A stretch of DNA of 6,644 bases from Bacteroidia bacterium (GTDB taxonomy: Bacteria; Bacteroidota; Bacteroidia; B-17B0; Aurantibacillaceae), in NCBI GenBank assembly GCA_014379485.1, contig JACMLS010000105.1, positions 1 through 6,644 of the forward strand. Reading direction: 5' to 3'. Within the stretch, counting starts at the first letter, position 1, and every line of letters begins with the position of its first letter. Of this stretch, positions 1 to 5,025 are shown one piece after another. A model generated the notes under the pieces. The model was given only the letters and a program-made list of their open reading frames with translations. It ran no database searches and had not been told where the DNA came from. The translations under genes and the position numbers were made by a program.

Positions 1-771
1 TGCGTATCGTGTAACACTACCACAACTACTAACGCAAAAGAAAGAACCATTGAGGTTATTGGCAGCGCAGACATGGAAATTCAGCCCGACGAAATTTTTT
101 ATAGGGTTACTCTTCAGGAATATAAAAAATGGGGAAAAAAAATTTCTATGAAAGAACTTGAGACTCAACTTTTAAACAAAACCGCCAAACTGGGAATAAA
201 AAAAGAAGATGTGAAAATGGAAAATACTGTTTCGACCGGAAATTATTATGATTATTACTATTACGACTACTATTATTACCACCAAAAGAGGACCAATTAC
301 TTTGTAAGCAAAACTTTTACCATAAAATTTAATTCGCCAGAAACAATAGAAAAATTCTTAGAAACTGCAGATTCTTTAAATTATACTGCAGGCCGCATAA
401 GCGGTTTTGATAACAGCAACAAGCAGGCTTACAGAGATAGCCTTAAAATAATGGCGCTTAAAGCAGCAAAGAATAAAGCCGAAATGCTATTATCAGCCCT
501 TGGAGAAAAAACAGGAGAGGTACTTGCTATTACAGAAATTGAAACTCAGCAAACAAATAAAGTAAATAGCACCGTGCAAAATAATTCTCCCTACTACTGG
601 CGTTGGGCAAATTATGACTATAATTATCCGGAACAGGAACAAAATCAAACTCAGATTTCCAATCAAAGCTACAATGGTGGTATTACTAAAGAAAATACAA
701 ATGCACCTTTTAAAGATCTGAAACTCCGCTACGAAATAAAAGCCGTTTTTAGAATTAAAGAAGTACAATGA
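1..771 (+). CDS. SIMPL-domain (DUF541) envelope protein, 5'-truncated by the window edge
   Basis: The frame is open from base 1 to the TGA at 769-771, giving 256 visible residues. The first in-frame ATG (base 73) is not the likely start, because the family's opening strand motif (RTIEVIGSADMEI, a 'T-I-E-V-x-G-x-A-x-x-E' pattern) begins about nine codons before it. The real start, probably with a signal peptide, lies outside the window. The family-typical LQEY stretch follows at residues 38-41, an A-x-x-K-A-x-x-L-L helix lies near residues 157-165, and the closing strands read LKLRYEIKAVFRI. SIMPL proteins are periplasmic or outer-membrane-associated; E. coli YggE is linked to oxidative stress and Brucella BP26 forms oligomers. 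The exact function here is unknown. Two low-complexity parts stand out: a Tyr/Asp run (NYYDYYYYDYYYYH, bases 241-282) and a Tyr/Asn/Gln-rich segment before the last strands. The gene converges on the SnoaL-like gene, 24 bases downstream. Family assignment is firm; role is not. Confidence 0.88.
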   Translation, partial: CVSCNTTTTTNAKERTIEVIGSADMEIQPDEIFYRVTLQEYKKWGKKISMKELETQLLNKTAKLGIKKEDVKMENTVSTGNYYDYYYYDYYYYHQKRTNYFVSKTFTIKFNSPETIEKFLETADSLNYTAGRISGFDNSNKQAYRDSLKIMALKAAKNKAEMLLSALGEKTGEVLAITEIETQQTNKVNSTVQNNSPYYWRWANYDYNYPEQEQNQTQISNQSYNGGITKENTNAPFKDLKLRYEIKAVFRIKEVQ

Positions 772-795
772 TTTTACCGGAAACAGCTTTTTGAT

Positions 796-1155
796 TTAAG
801 AATGGAAAACTTTAGAGGCAATGATTTTTCCGTTCTTAAAAGAAAGCACTTCGCCCACAATCAAATCGTCTTCGCCCGTAACGGTTCTTACGTATTCCAT
901 AAATATTTTATCTGAATCAGCAATAAAATAATTTGGTTTGTAATGTAAGGTAGAAAGGCGGTCAAAAGCATCTTTCCACCAATCATGCAATTGTTGTTTG
1001 CCTTTTATAAATCCACCCGTTTCGGGCATGCGGATTTTTAACTTCGGACTGAAATGTTCTGCATTTTCATCGTAAAGAGAAAGCAGGGCGTCTAAATTTT
1101 TAGCATTAAAGGCATCAAACCAATTTTGGGCGATTGTGCGGTTTTTGTTTTCCAT
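796..1155 (-). CDS. SnoaL-like / NTF2-fold small protein
   Basis: Encodes 119 residues from the ATG at 1155-1153 to the TAA at 798-796. The N-terminal helix pattern (AQNWFDAFNAKNLDALLSLYDENAEH), followed by a G-x-I-K-G-K turn and a helix with paired Trp (HDWW), is characteristic of the SnoaL-like branch of the NTF2 fold. The C-terminal strands end in GEVLSFKNGKIIASKVFHS. Such proteins form small cone-shaped barrels with a ligand pocket; some are cyclases or isomerases, but most, like this one, have no assigned reaction. No signal peptide is visible, so it is probably cytoplasmic. Start choice: the frame extends upstream to another ATG at 1236, which has a GGAGAG seven bases before it, but the extra 27 residues are unlike the family and would make it unusually long. 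I prefer 1155; the longer form remains possible. It is divergent from the VOC gene and convergent with the SIMPL gene. Confidence 0.85.
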   Translation of the reverse strand: MENKNRTIAQNWFDAFNAKNLDALLSLYDENAEHFSPKLKIRMPETGGFIKGKQQLHDWWKDAFDRLSTLHYKPNYFIADSDKIFMEYVRTVTGEDDLIVGEVLSFKNGKIIASKVFHS

Positions 1156-1175
1156 ACCGCTAAATTCGCTTTTTA

Positions 1176-1189
1176 TCCGTTTGAACGGA
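1176..1189. repeat. 14-bp inverted repeat in the divergent SnoaL/VOC region
   Basis: TCCGTT-TG-AACGGA is a perfect dyad with 6-base arms and a 2-base centre. If the SnoaL-like gene starts at 1155, the dyad lies 20 bases upstream of its ATG, in non-coding DNA shared with the divergent VOC gene. The very short centre fits a protein-binding operator better than an RNA hairpin. If translation starts at 1236 instead, it is coding sequence and probably means nothing. No regulator gene is adjacent. Confidence 0.3.
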
Positions 1190-1285
1190 AAAATTTCCAA
1201 TAAAAAATTTAGTGAAATGGTCTCCTGAAAATTCATAAATTAGCTCTCCGAATTAAAAAAATATTCATCTTTTAAAACAAAAAAA

Positions 1286-1726
1286 ATGGCAGCAGTAAAT
1301 CCTTATTTAACTTTTAACGGCAATTGCGAAGAAGCTTTTGGCTTTTACAAATCAGTTTTTGGCGGAGAATATCCTTATATAGGAAGGTTTAAAGATATGC
1401 CACCGCAAGATGGTAACCCCGTGCCGGCATCACAGGCCGATAAGATCATGCACGTTTCATTACCCATTGGGCACGGAACAATTTTAATGGGAAGCGATAG
1501 TTCAGAAGAATTCGGACATGCAAGCGTTGTGGGAAATAATTTTTCAATTTCAATAAATGCAGACAGCAAAGAAGAAGCAGATAAACTTTTTAACGGGCTT
1601 TCTGCAGGCGGAACAGTAGTAATGCCTATGAATAAAACTTTCTGGGGCTCTTATTTCGGAATGTTTACTGATAAATTCGGCATTCAGTGGATGATGAGTT
1701 TTGACGAAAATCAGGGCAAAAAATAA
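1286..1726 (+). CDS. VOC-superfamily protein, PhnB/glyoxalase-like
   Basis: Encodes 146 residues. It opens with the PhnB-type VOC signature, a beta strand then CEEAFGFYKSVFGGE (residues 14-28). It continues with the IMHVSLPIGHGTILMGSD pair of strands (54-71) and ends with FWGSYFGMFTDKFGIQWMMSF (119-139), the usual C-terminal hallmark. The layout is two beta-alpha-beta-beta-beta modules, which in this superfamily build a metal or substrate cleft. PhnB-like members are often mislabelled as 3-demethylubiquinone methyltransferases; their substrates are mostly unknown, and none can be assigned here. No signal peptide is present, so it is expected in the cytoplasm. The ATG follows an A-rich leader without a clear Shine-Dalgarno, typical of Bacteroidota. 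Length and motifs fit an intact gene. It is divergent from the SnoaL-like gene and is closed by the terminator at 1749-1793, so it is probably monocistronic. Confidence 0.9.
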   Translation: MAAVNPYLTFNGNCEEAFGFYKSVFGGEYPYIGRFKDMPPQDGNPVPASQADKIMHVSLPIGHGTILMGSDSSEEFGHASVVGNNFSISINADSKEEADKLFNGLSAGGTVVMPMNKTFWGSYFGMFTDKFGIQWMMSFDENQGKK

Positions 1727-1748
1727 TCAGATAATTCAGTAATCGGAC

Positions 1749-1793
1749 AAAGGTTTCCTGTTTTCAGATCTATGATAACGGGAAACCTTTTTT
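1749..1793 (+). terminator. Intrinsic terminator after the VOC gene
   Basis: AAAGGTTTCC at 1749-1758 pairs perfectly with GGAAACCTTT at 1781-1790. The helix continues inward through 1759-1766 with 1773-1780, with one G-U pair and one T-T mismatch, leaving a hexaloop GATCTA at 1767-1772. The 3' arm runs straight into a T tract (1788-1793, then A and TTT). It lies 22 bases after the VOC stop codon. This is a textbook rho-independent shape and separates the VOC gene from the C45/ligase operon. Confidence 0.85.
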
Positions 1794-1841
1794 ATTTCCC
1801 TCCGATCCTTAGCACGACTGACCTTCTTATCGAAAAAACAC

Positions 1842-1849
1842 TTCCGGAA
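1842..1849. repeat. TTCCGGAA palindrome upstream of the C45 operon promoter
   Basis: A perfect 8-base palindrome inside the 10-mer ACTTCCGGAA (1840-1849). The same 10-mer recurs at 4961-4970, upstream of the other TAnnTTTG box. This copy ends 48 bases before the -7 element. It may be an operator or chance; a third TTCCGGAA lies inside the C45 coding region at 3115-3122, which weakens a regulatory reading. Confidence 0.25.
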
Positions 1850-1897
1850 TTTATCCTGAGTAGGTAAACGCGTGCTCAAAAATCAATCAAAAAATGG

Positions 1898-1905
1898 TAA
1901 CTTTG
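1898..1905 (+). promoter_or_regulatory. Bacteroidota-type -7 promoter box (TAACTTTG) for the C45/ligase operon
   Basis: TAACTTTG matches the Bacteroidota -7 consensus TAnnTTTG at every fixed position and ends 37 bases before the GTG start, implying a leader of about 30 bases. No TTG is present at the expected -33 spacing, so the upstream element is weak or absent. The location, after a terminator and before a gene, supports the call. Confidence 0.6.
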
Positions 1906-1942
1906 CACCTGTTATTTTTAAAATAAATTTAATTAAGAAAAA

Positions 1943-3628
1943 GTGACAGGATTTAGAAAAATTCGCAAAATCTTAGTTAAATCATTGAGAACTGTAAGTA
2001 TGCTGATAATACTATTTCTTTTGTTTTTTTTCTGGAGGATAAAAATTTCTCCGCCTAAGATCAGCAGTTCACTTAACCCACAATCTTTTACGAGAAAACA
2101 AATTGGTCCAGATTCTTATACCGTAAATAATTGCTGGCCCAAAAAAAACGAATTCGGAATCTGGGAAATGTATATTGAGGGAGAAGAATACGAAAGAGGC
2201 CTTATTTACGGGGTGCTTGCAAAAGAAATAATTGAACGGCAGGAAGAGGCTTTTGTTAAGCAGGTAGATGAAATTGTGCCCAACAAAGTTTACCGCACTG
2301 CTTTAAAAGGTTTGATAGCCTGGTTCAATAAAGACATCTGCAAATACATACCAGAAGAAAATCAGAAAGAGATCTACGGCATCTCGCTTTCTTTTTCAGA
2401 CAAATTTGATTTTGTAGGACCTAAATATCAGCGCAGTTTAAATTACCACGCTGCGCACGATATTGGCCATGCACTTAACGATTACAGCATGGTGGGTTGT
2501 ACTTCTTTTGCAGTTACCAAAGAAAATTCTGCAGACGGCACTTTATTGCTTGGCCGTAATTTCGATTTTTATATGGGCGATGAATTTGCGAAAGAAAAAG
2601 TGCTGGTTTTTGTAAATCCTAAAACAGGCTACAAATTTTCTTCGTACTCCTGGGCTGGTTTTACAGGAGTTGTTTCAGGTATGAATGAAAAAGGGCTGAC
2701 CGTTACAATAAACGCATCCAAATCAGATATTCCTTTCGCCTCAAAAGCGCCCATATCATTACTGGCGCGCGAAATTTTACAGTACGCAAAAAATATTGAG
2801 GAGGCCATTAAAATTGCCAACAAGGGAAAAACTTTTGTTTCAGAATCTTTGCTCATTGGTTCTGCCGAAGATGACCAGGCCGTGATCATTGAAAAATCTC
2901 CGAAAAAAACAGATGTGTACAGGGTAACTGATAATAAACTTGTTTGCTCAAATCATTTTCAAAGCAAGTTATTTGAAAACGACACTATCAATCTTAAGAA
3001 CATAGAAACAACAGATTCTAAATACCGCTTTAACAGGGTAACTGAATTACTGAATGAAAAAATACCACTTAACCCCGAAAAAGCCGCAGAGATCTTACGC
3101 AATAAAGAAGGTTGTTCCGGAAAAAACATCGGGCTTGGTAATCAAAAATCGCTTAATCAACTGATAGCACATCACAGTATTCTTTTTAAACCTAAAAATC
3201 TGCAGATGTGGATTTCAACCAGCCCCTACCAGTTGGGTACTTATGTTTGTTATGATCTGAACGAGGTGTTTAAAAAAGAAGGTGTTTATAAAATAGATTC
3301 GCTGAATATAAAAGAAGATGTTTTTTCAAAATCTCAGGAATTTACAGACTACGAAAAAAGTAAGATCATAAAACAAGGGCTAAAGAAATTTGCACTTTTT
3401 AATATTGCTTATACTATTGATAAAAAGAGCGAAGAAAGTTTTATTAAAGCAAATCCATTATGTTATACCACTTACATGGATCTGGGAGATTACTATAAGA
3501 AAAAAGGAGATTACGCAAAGGCAAAAAATTATTACAAACAATCTTTAGACTACGACGTTGCTTCTTTACAGGATATTGAGGCGCTGAATAAAAGAATTGC
3601 TGAATGCACAAAAAAAACAGGTAAATGA
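1943..3628 (+). CDS. Membrane-anchored C45-family Ntn hydrolase/acyltransferase with C-terminal TPR
   Basis: Encodes 561 residues from a GTG start. TAA at 1934-1936 closes the frame upstream; the later ATG at 2000 would remove the basic segment RKIRKILVKSLR before the membrane helix (about residues 17-32), so GTG is preferred. Charge bias predicts cytoplasmic N-terminus and periplasmic catalytic domain. The C45 entry motif GEEYERGLIYG (80-90) precedes the expected self-cleavage site G185-C186 in VGCTSF; Cys186 would become the N-terminal nucleophile of the beta chain. GRNFD (R205, D208) matches the Arg/Asp pair of choloylglycine and penicillin acylases; GMNEKGL with N257, SNHF with N337 and YRFNR near 362 fit the oxyanion and support residues. 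One TPR lies at about 507-540. C45 enzymes hydrolyse or form amides, as in acyl-CoA:6-APA acyltransferase; the substrate here is unknown. At 561 residues it exceeds the roughly 350 of the fungal enzyme because of the anchor and C-terminal extension. Its stop overlaps the ligase start. Confidence 0.88.
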   Translation: MTGFRKIRKILVKSLRTVSMLIILFLLFFFWRIKISPPKISSSLNPQSFTRKQIGPDSYTVNNCWPKKNEFGIWEMYIEGEEYERGLIYGVLAKEIIERQEEAFVKQVDEIVPNKVYRTALKGLIAWFNKDICKYIPEENQKEIYGISLSFSDKFDFVGPKYQRSLNYHAAHDIGHALNDYSMVGCTSFAVTKENSADGTLLLGRNFDFYMGDEFAKEKVLVFVNPKTGYKFSSYSWAGFTGVVSGMNEKGLTVTINASKSDIPFASKAPISLLAREILQYAKNIEEAIKIANKGKTFVSESLLIGSAEDDQAVIIEKSPKKTDVYRVTDNKLVCSNHFQSKLFENDTINLKNIETTDSKYRFNRVTELLNEKIPLNPEKAAEILRNKEGCSGKNIGLGNQKSLNQLIAHHSILFKPKNLQMWISTSPYQLGTYVCYDLNEVFKKEGVYKIDSLNIKEDVFSKSQEFTDYEKSKIIKQGLKKFALFNIAYTIDKKSEESFIKANPLCYTTYMDLGDYYKKKGDYAKAKNYYKQSLDYDVASLQDIEALNKRIAECTKKTGK

Positions 3629-4911
3629 GTTTGTTGCCCGAAATTGAATTTTCTTCGTCAGAAAAAATAAAAACGTTACAACAAGTTAAGCTTACAGCGG
3701 CGCTTGAATACCTCAACCTTCATTCTGTTTTTTACCGCGATCTTTTTCTTAAGAACAGCATTGACATAAAAAAAATATCATTAGAAAATTTACATCAGCT
3801 GCCATTAACCGGTAAAGATGATCTTGCGGTGCGCAATGAAGATTTTTTATGTGTGACAAAAAATAAAATTGCCGATTTTACCACCACCTCAGGTTCTACC
3901 AGTGCGCCTGTAACTTTTTACCTAACAGCAAATGATCTTGAACGGCTTGGGTATAACGAAGAAATTTCTTTACGTTGTGCCGGCGGAACAGAAAATGATA
4001 TTTACCAACTCATGACCACCATAGACAAACAGTTTATGGCAGGTCTTGCATATTATTTAGGTGTAAGAAAATTAAATGCAGGAATAATACGTGTGGGTCC
4101 CGGCTCAGCTCAATTGCAATGGGATTCTATAAACAGGTTTTCTCCCACCGTATTAATTGCAATTCCTTCATTCATACCAAAGCTCATACATTTTGCTGAA
4201 GAACATGGCATAGATTTTAGCGCTACCACAGTAAAATCTATTGTTTGCATTGGAGAACCGATCAGAAATCCTGATTTTACTTTGAATGAATTAGGAAAAC
4301 TGATCACTTCAAAATGGAATGTAAAACTTTATTCTACTTACGCTTCTACAGAAATGGGCGCTGCGTTTACAGAATGTGAAGCGGGTGCGGGCGGACATTT
4401 ACATCCAGAACTTTTAATTCTTGAAGTGATCAATGAAAAAGGAGAATTGGCAAAAGAAGGAGAGTTGGGAGAAGTTGTTGTTACCACTTTAGGTGTTGAG
4501 GGAATGCCTTTGCTCAGGTATAAAACCGGAGATCTGTGTAATGTGTATTATACAAAATGCACATGCGGAAGAAATACGGCAAGACTTGGCCCTGTTGTTG
4601 GCAGAAAACAACAAATGATAAAATACAAAGGCACTACGCTTTTTCCTTCTGCAATTTTTAATGTGCTTGATCTTGTAAAAGAAATTGAATTGTACCAGGT
4701 AGAGGTAACGCGCGATGAATTCAGCAACGACATTATTTCAATTCTTTTACCATCCGATCTTTTTTCGAAAGCATTTGAAAATGAAATTCACTCTCTGTTC
4801 AAATCAAAACTGCGGGTTACGCCTGCATTAAAATTCATGCTAAAAGAAACGCTGAGAGAAAAAATATTTTTGCAGGACAAACGAAAGCCTGAGAAAATTA
4901 TTTTTAGTTGA
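3625..4911 (+). CDS. PaaK-like adenylate-forming enzyme (phenylacetate-CoA ligase family)
   Basis: Encodes 428 residues, the usual length for PaaK-type ligases (about 430). It begins inside the C45 stop (ATGA at 3625-3628), so translation is probably coupled. Motifs in order: LPLTGKDDL (59-67), typical of PaaK proteins; the ATP-binding loop TSGSTSAP (88-95); YSTYASTEMG (236-245) around the adenylate-binding Glu243; LLRYKTGD (296-303) with the ribose-binding Asp303; CTCGR (312-316); and GRKQQMIKYKG (326-336) leading to LFPSAI. A Lys/Arg cluster at 419-424 may supply the catalytic C-terminal lysine. C251, H258, C312 and C314 could form a structural metal site (inference). The family activates aryl or other carboxylic acids with ATP, usually to CoA thioesters. 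Loop residues differ from canonical TSGTTGKP, and QQ replaces the common DD of the hinge motif, so the substrate may be unusual. No signal peptide; cytoplasmic. Substrate unknown. Confidence 0.87.
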   Translation: MSLLPEIEFSSSEKIKTLQQVKLTAALEYLNLHSVFYRDLFLKNSIDIKKISLENLHQLPLTGKDDLAVRNEDFLCVTKNKIADFTTTSGSTSAPVTFYLTANDLERLGYNEEISLRCAGGTENDIYQLMTTIDKQFMAGLAYYLGVRKLNAGIIRVGPGSAQLQWDSINRFSPTVLIAIPSFIPKLIHFAEEHGIDFSATTVKSIVCIGEPIRNPDFTLNELGKLITSKWNVKLYSTYASTEMGAAFTECEAGAGGHLHPELLILEVINEKGELAKEGELGEVVVTTLGVEGMPLLRYKTGDLCNVYYTKCTCGRNTARLGPVVGRKQQMIKYKGTTLFPSAIFNVLDLVKEIELYQVEVTRDEFSNDIISILLPSDLFSKAFENEIHSLFKSKLRVTPALKFMLKETLREKIFLQDKRKPEKIIFS

Positions 4912-4915
4912 GGCG

Positions 4916-4957
4916 AATGCTAAGTATTTCTACTGTTTTAGCTTTATTAATGCTAAG
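4916..4957 (+). repeat. Direct repeat AATGCTAAG flanking an inverted TTAGC, after the ligase gene
   Basis: AATGCTAAG occurs at 4916-4924 and again at 4949-4957, with TTAGC at 4938-4942 between them. The middle arm can pair with either flank; the better pairing is 4936-4942 with 4952-4958, with a 9-base loop. No T tract follows, so it is a poor intrinsic terminator. It could be a weak operon-end structure or simple chance in AT-rich DNA. Confidence 0.3.
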
Positions 4958-4962
4958 ATAAC

Positions 4963-4970
4963 TTCCGGAA
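4963..4970. repeat. TTCCGGAA palindrome upstream of the secreted-protein promoter
   Basis: Second intergenic copy of the palindrome, again inside ACTTCCGGAA (4961-4970), ending 25 bases before the -7 box at 4996. Its distance to the promoter differs from that of the first copy (48 bases), so a shared operator is only a possibility. Confidence 0.25.
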
Positions 4971-4995
4971 AAAACTGCTGCGGAAAAAAAAAGTA

Positions 4996-5003
4996 TATAT
5001 TTG
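4996..5003 (+). promoter_or_regulatory. Bacteroidota-type -7 promoter box (TATATTTG) for the secreted-protein gene
   Basis: TATATTTG matches TAnnTTTG at all fixed positions and ends 22 bases before the ATG at 5026, implying a very short leader. A CTG at 4975-4977, 18 bases upstream, is the nearest thing to a -33 TTG. Its position directly before a signal-peptide gene supports it. Confidence 0.62.
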
Positions 5004-5025
5004 ATCTATAATCAAAATTCTAAAA

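Noticed and set aside
493..768. 91-codon open frame on the - strand
   Set aside because: Antisense to the well-supported C-terminal half of the SIMPL protein; its Phe/Ile/Cys-rich translation reflects the complement of Lys/Asn/Glu codons.
771..796. Possible bidirectional terminator between the SIMPL and SnoaL genes
   Set aside because: The 24-base gap has a short T run but no inverted repeat able to form a stable stem.
1811..1876. Nested complementary arms AGCACG/CGTGCT and ACCT/AGGT, possibly a structured RNA
   Set aside because: The region lies after the VOC terminator and before the -7 box, so it is probably not transcribed with either gene. The arms are short and far apart and match no riboswitch or small-RNA fold I know.
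3444..3716. 90-codon open frame on the - strand across the C45/ligase junction
   Set aside because: Antisense to the TPR region and the ligase start, both supported by family motifs; no protein-like features.
4963..4985. Hairpin TTCCG/CGGAA followed by an A run as a terminator
   Set aside because: The stem is only 5 bp with a 13-base loop, and the following run is A rather than T on the + strand; on the - strand there is no gene to terminate.
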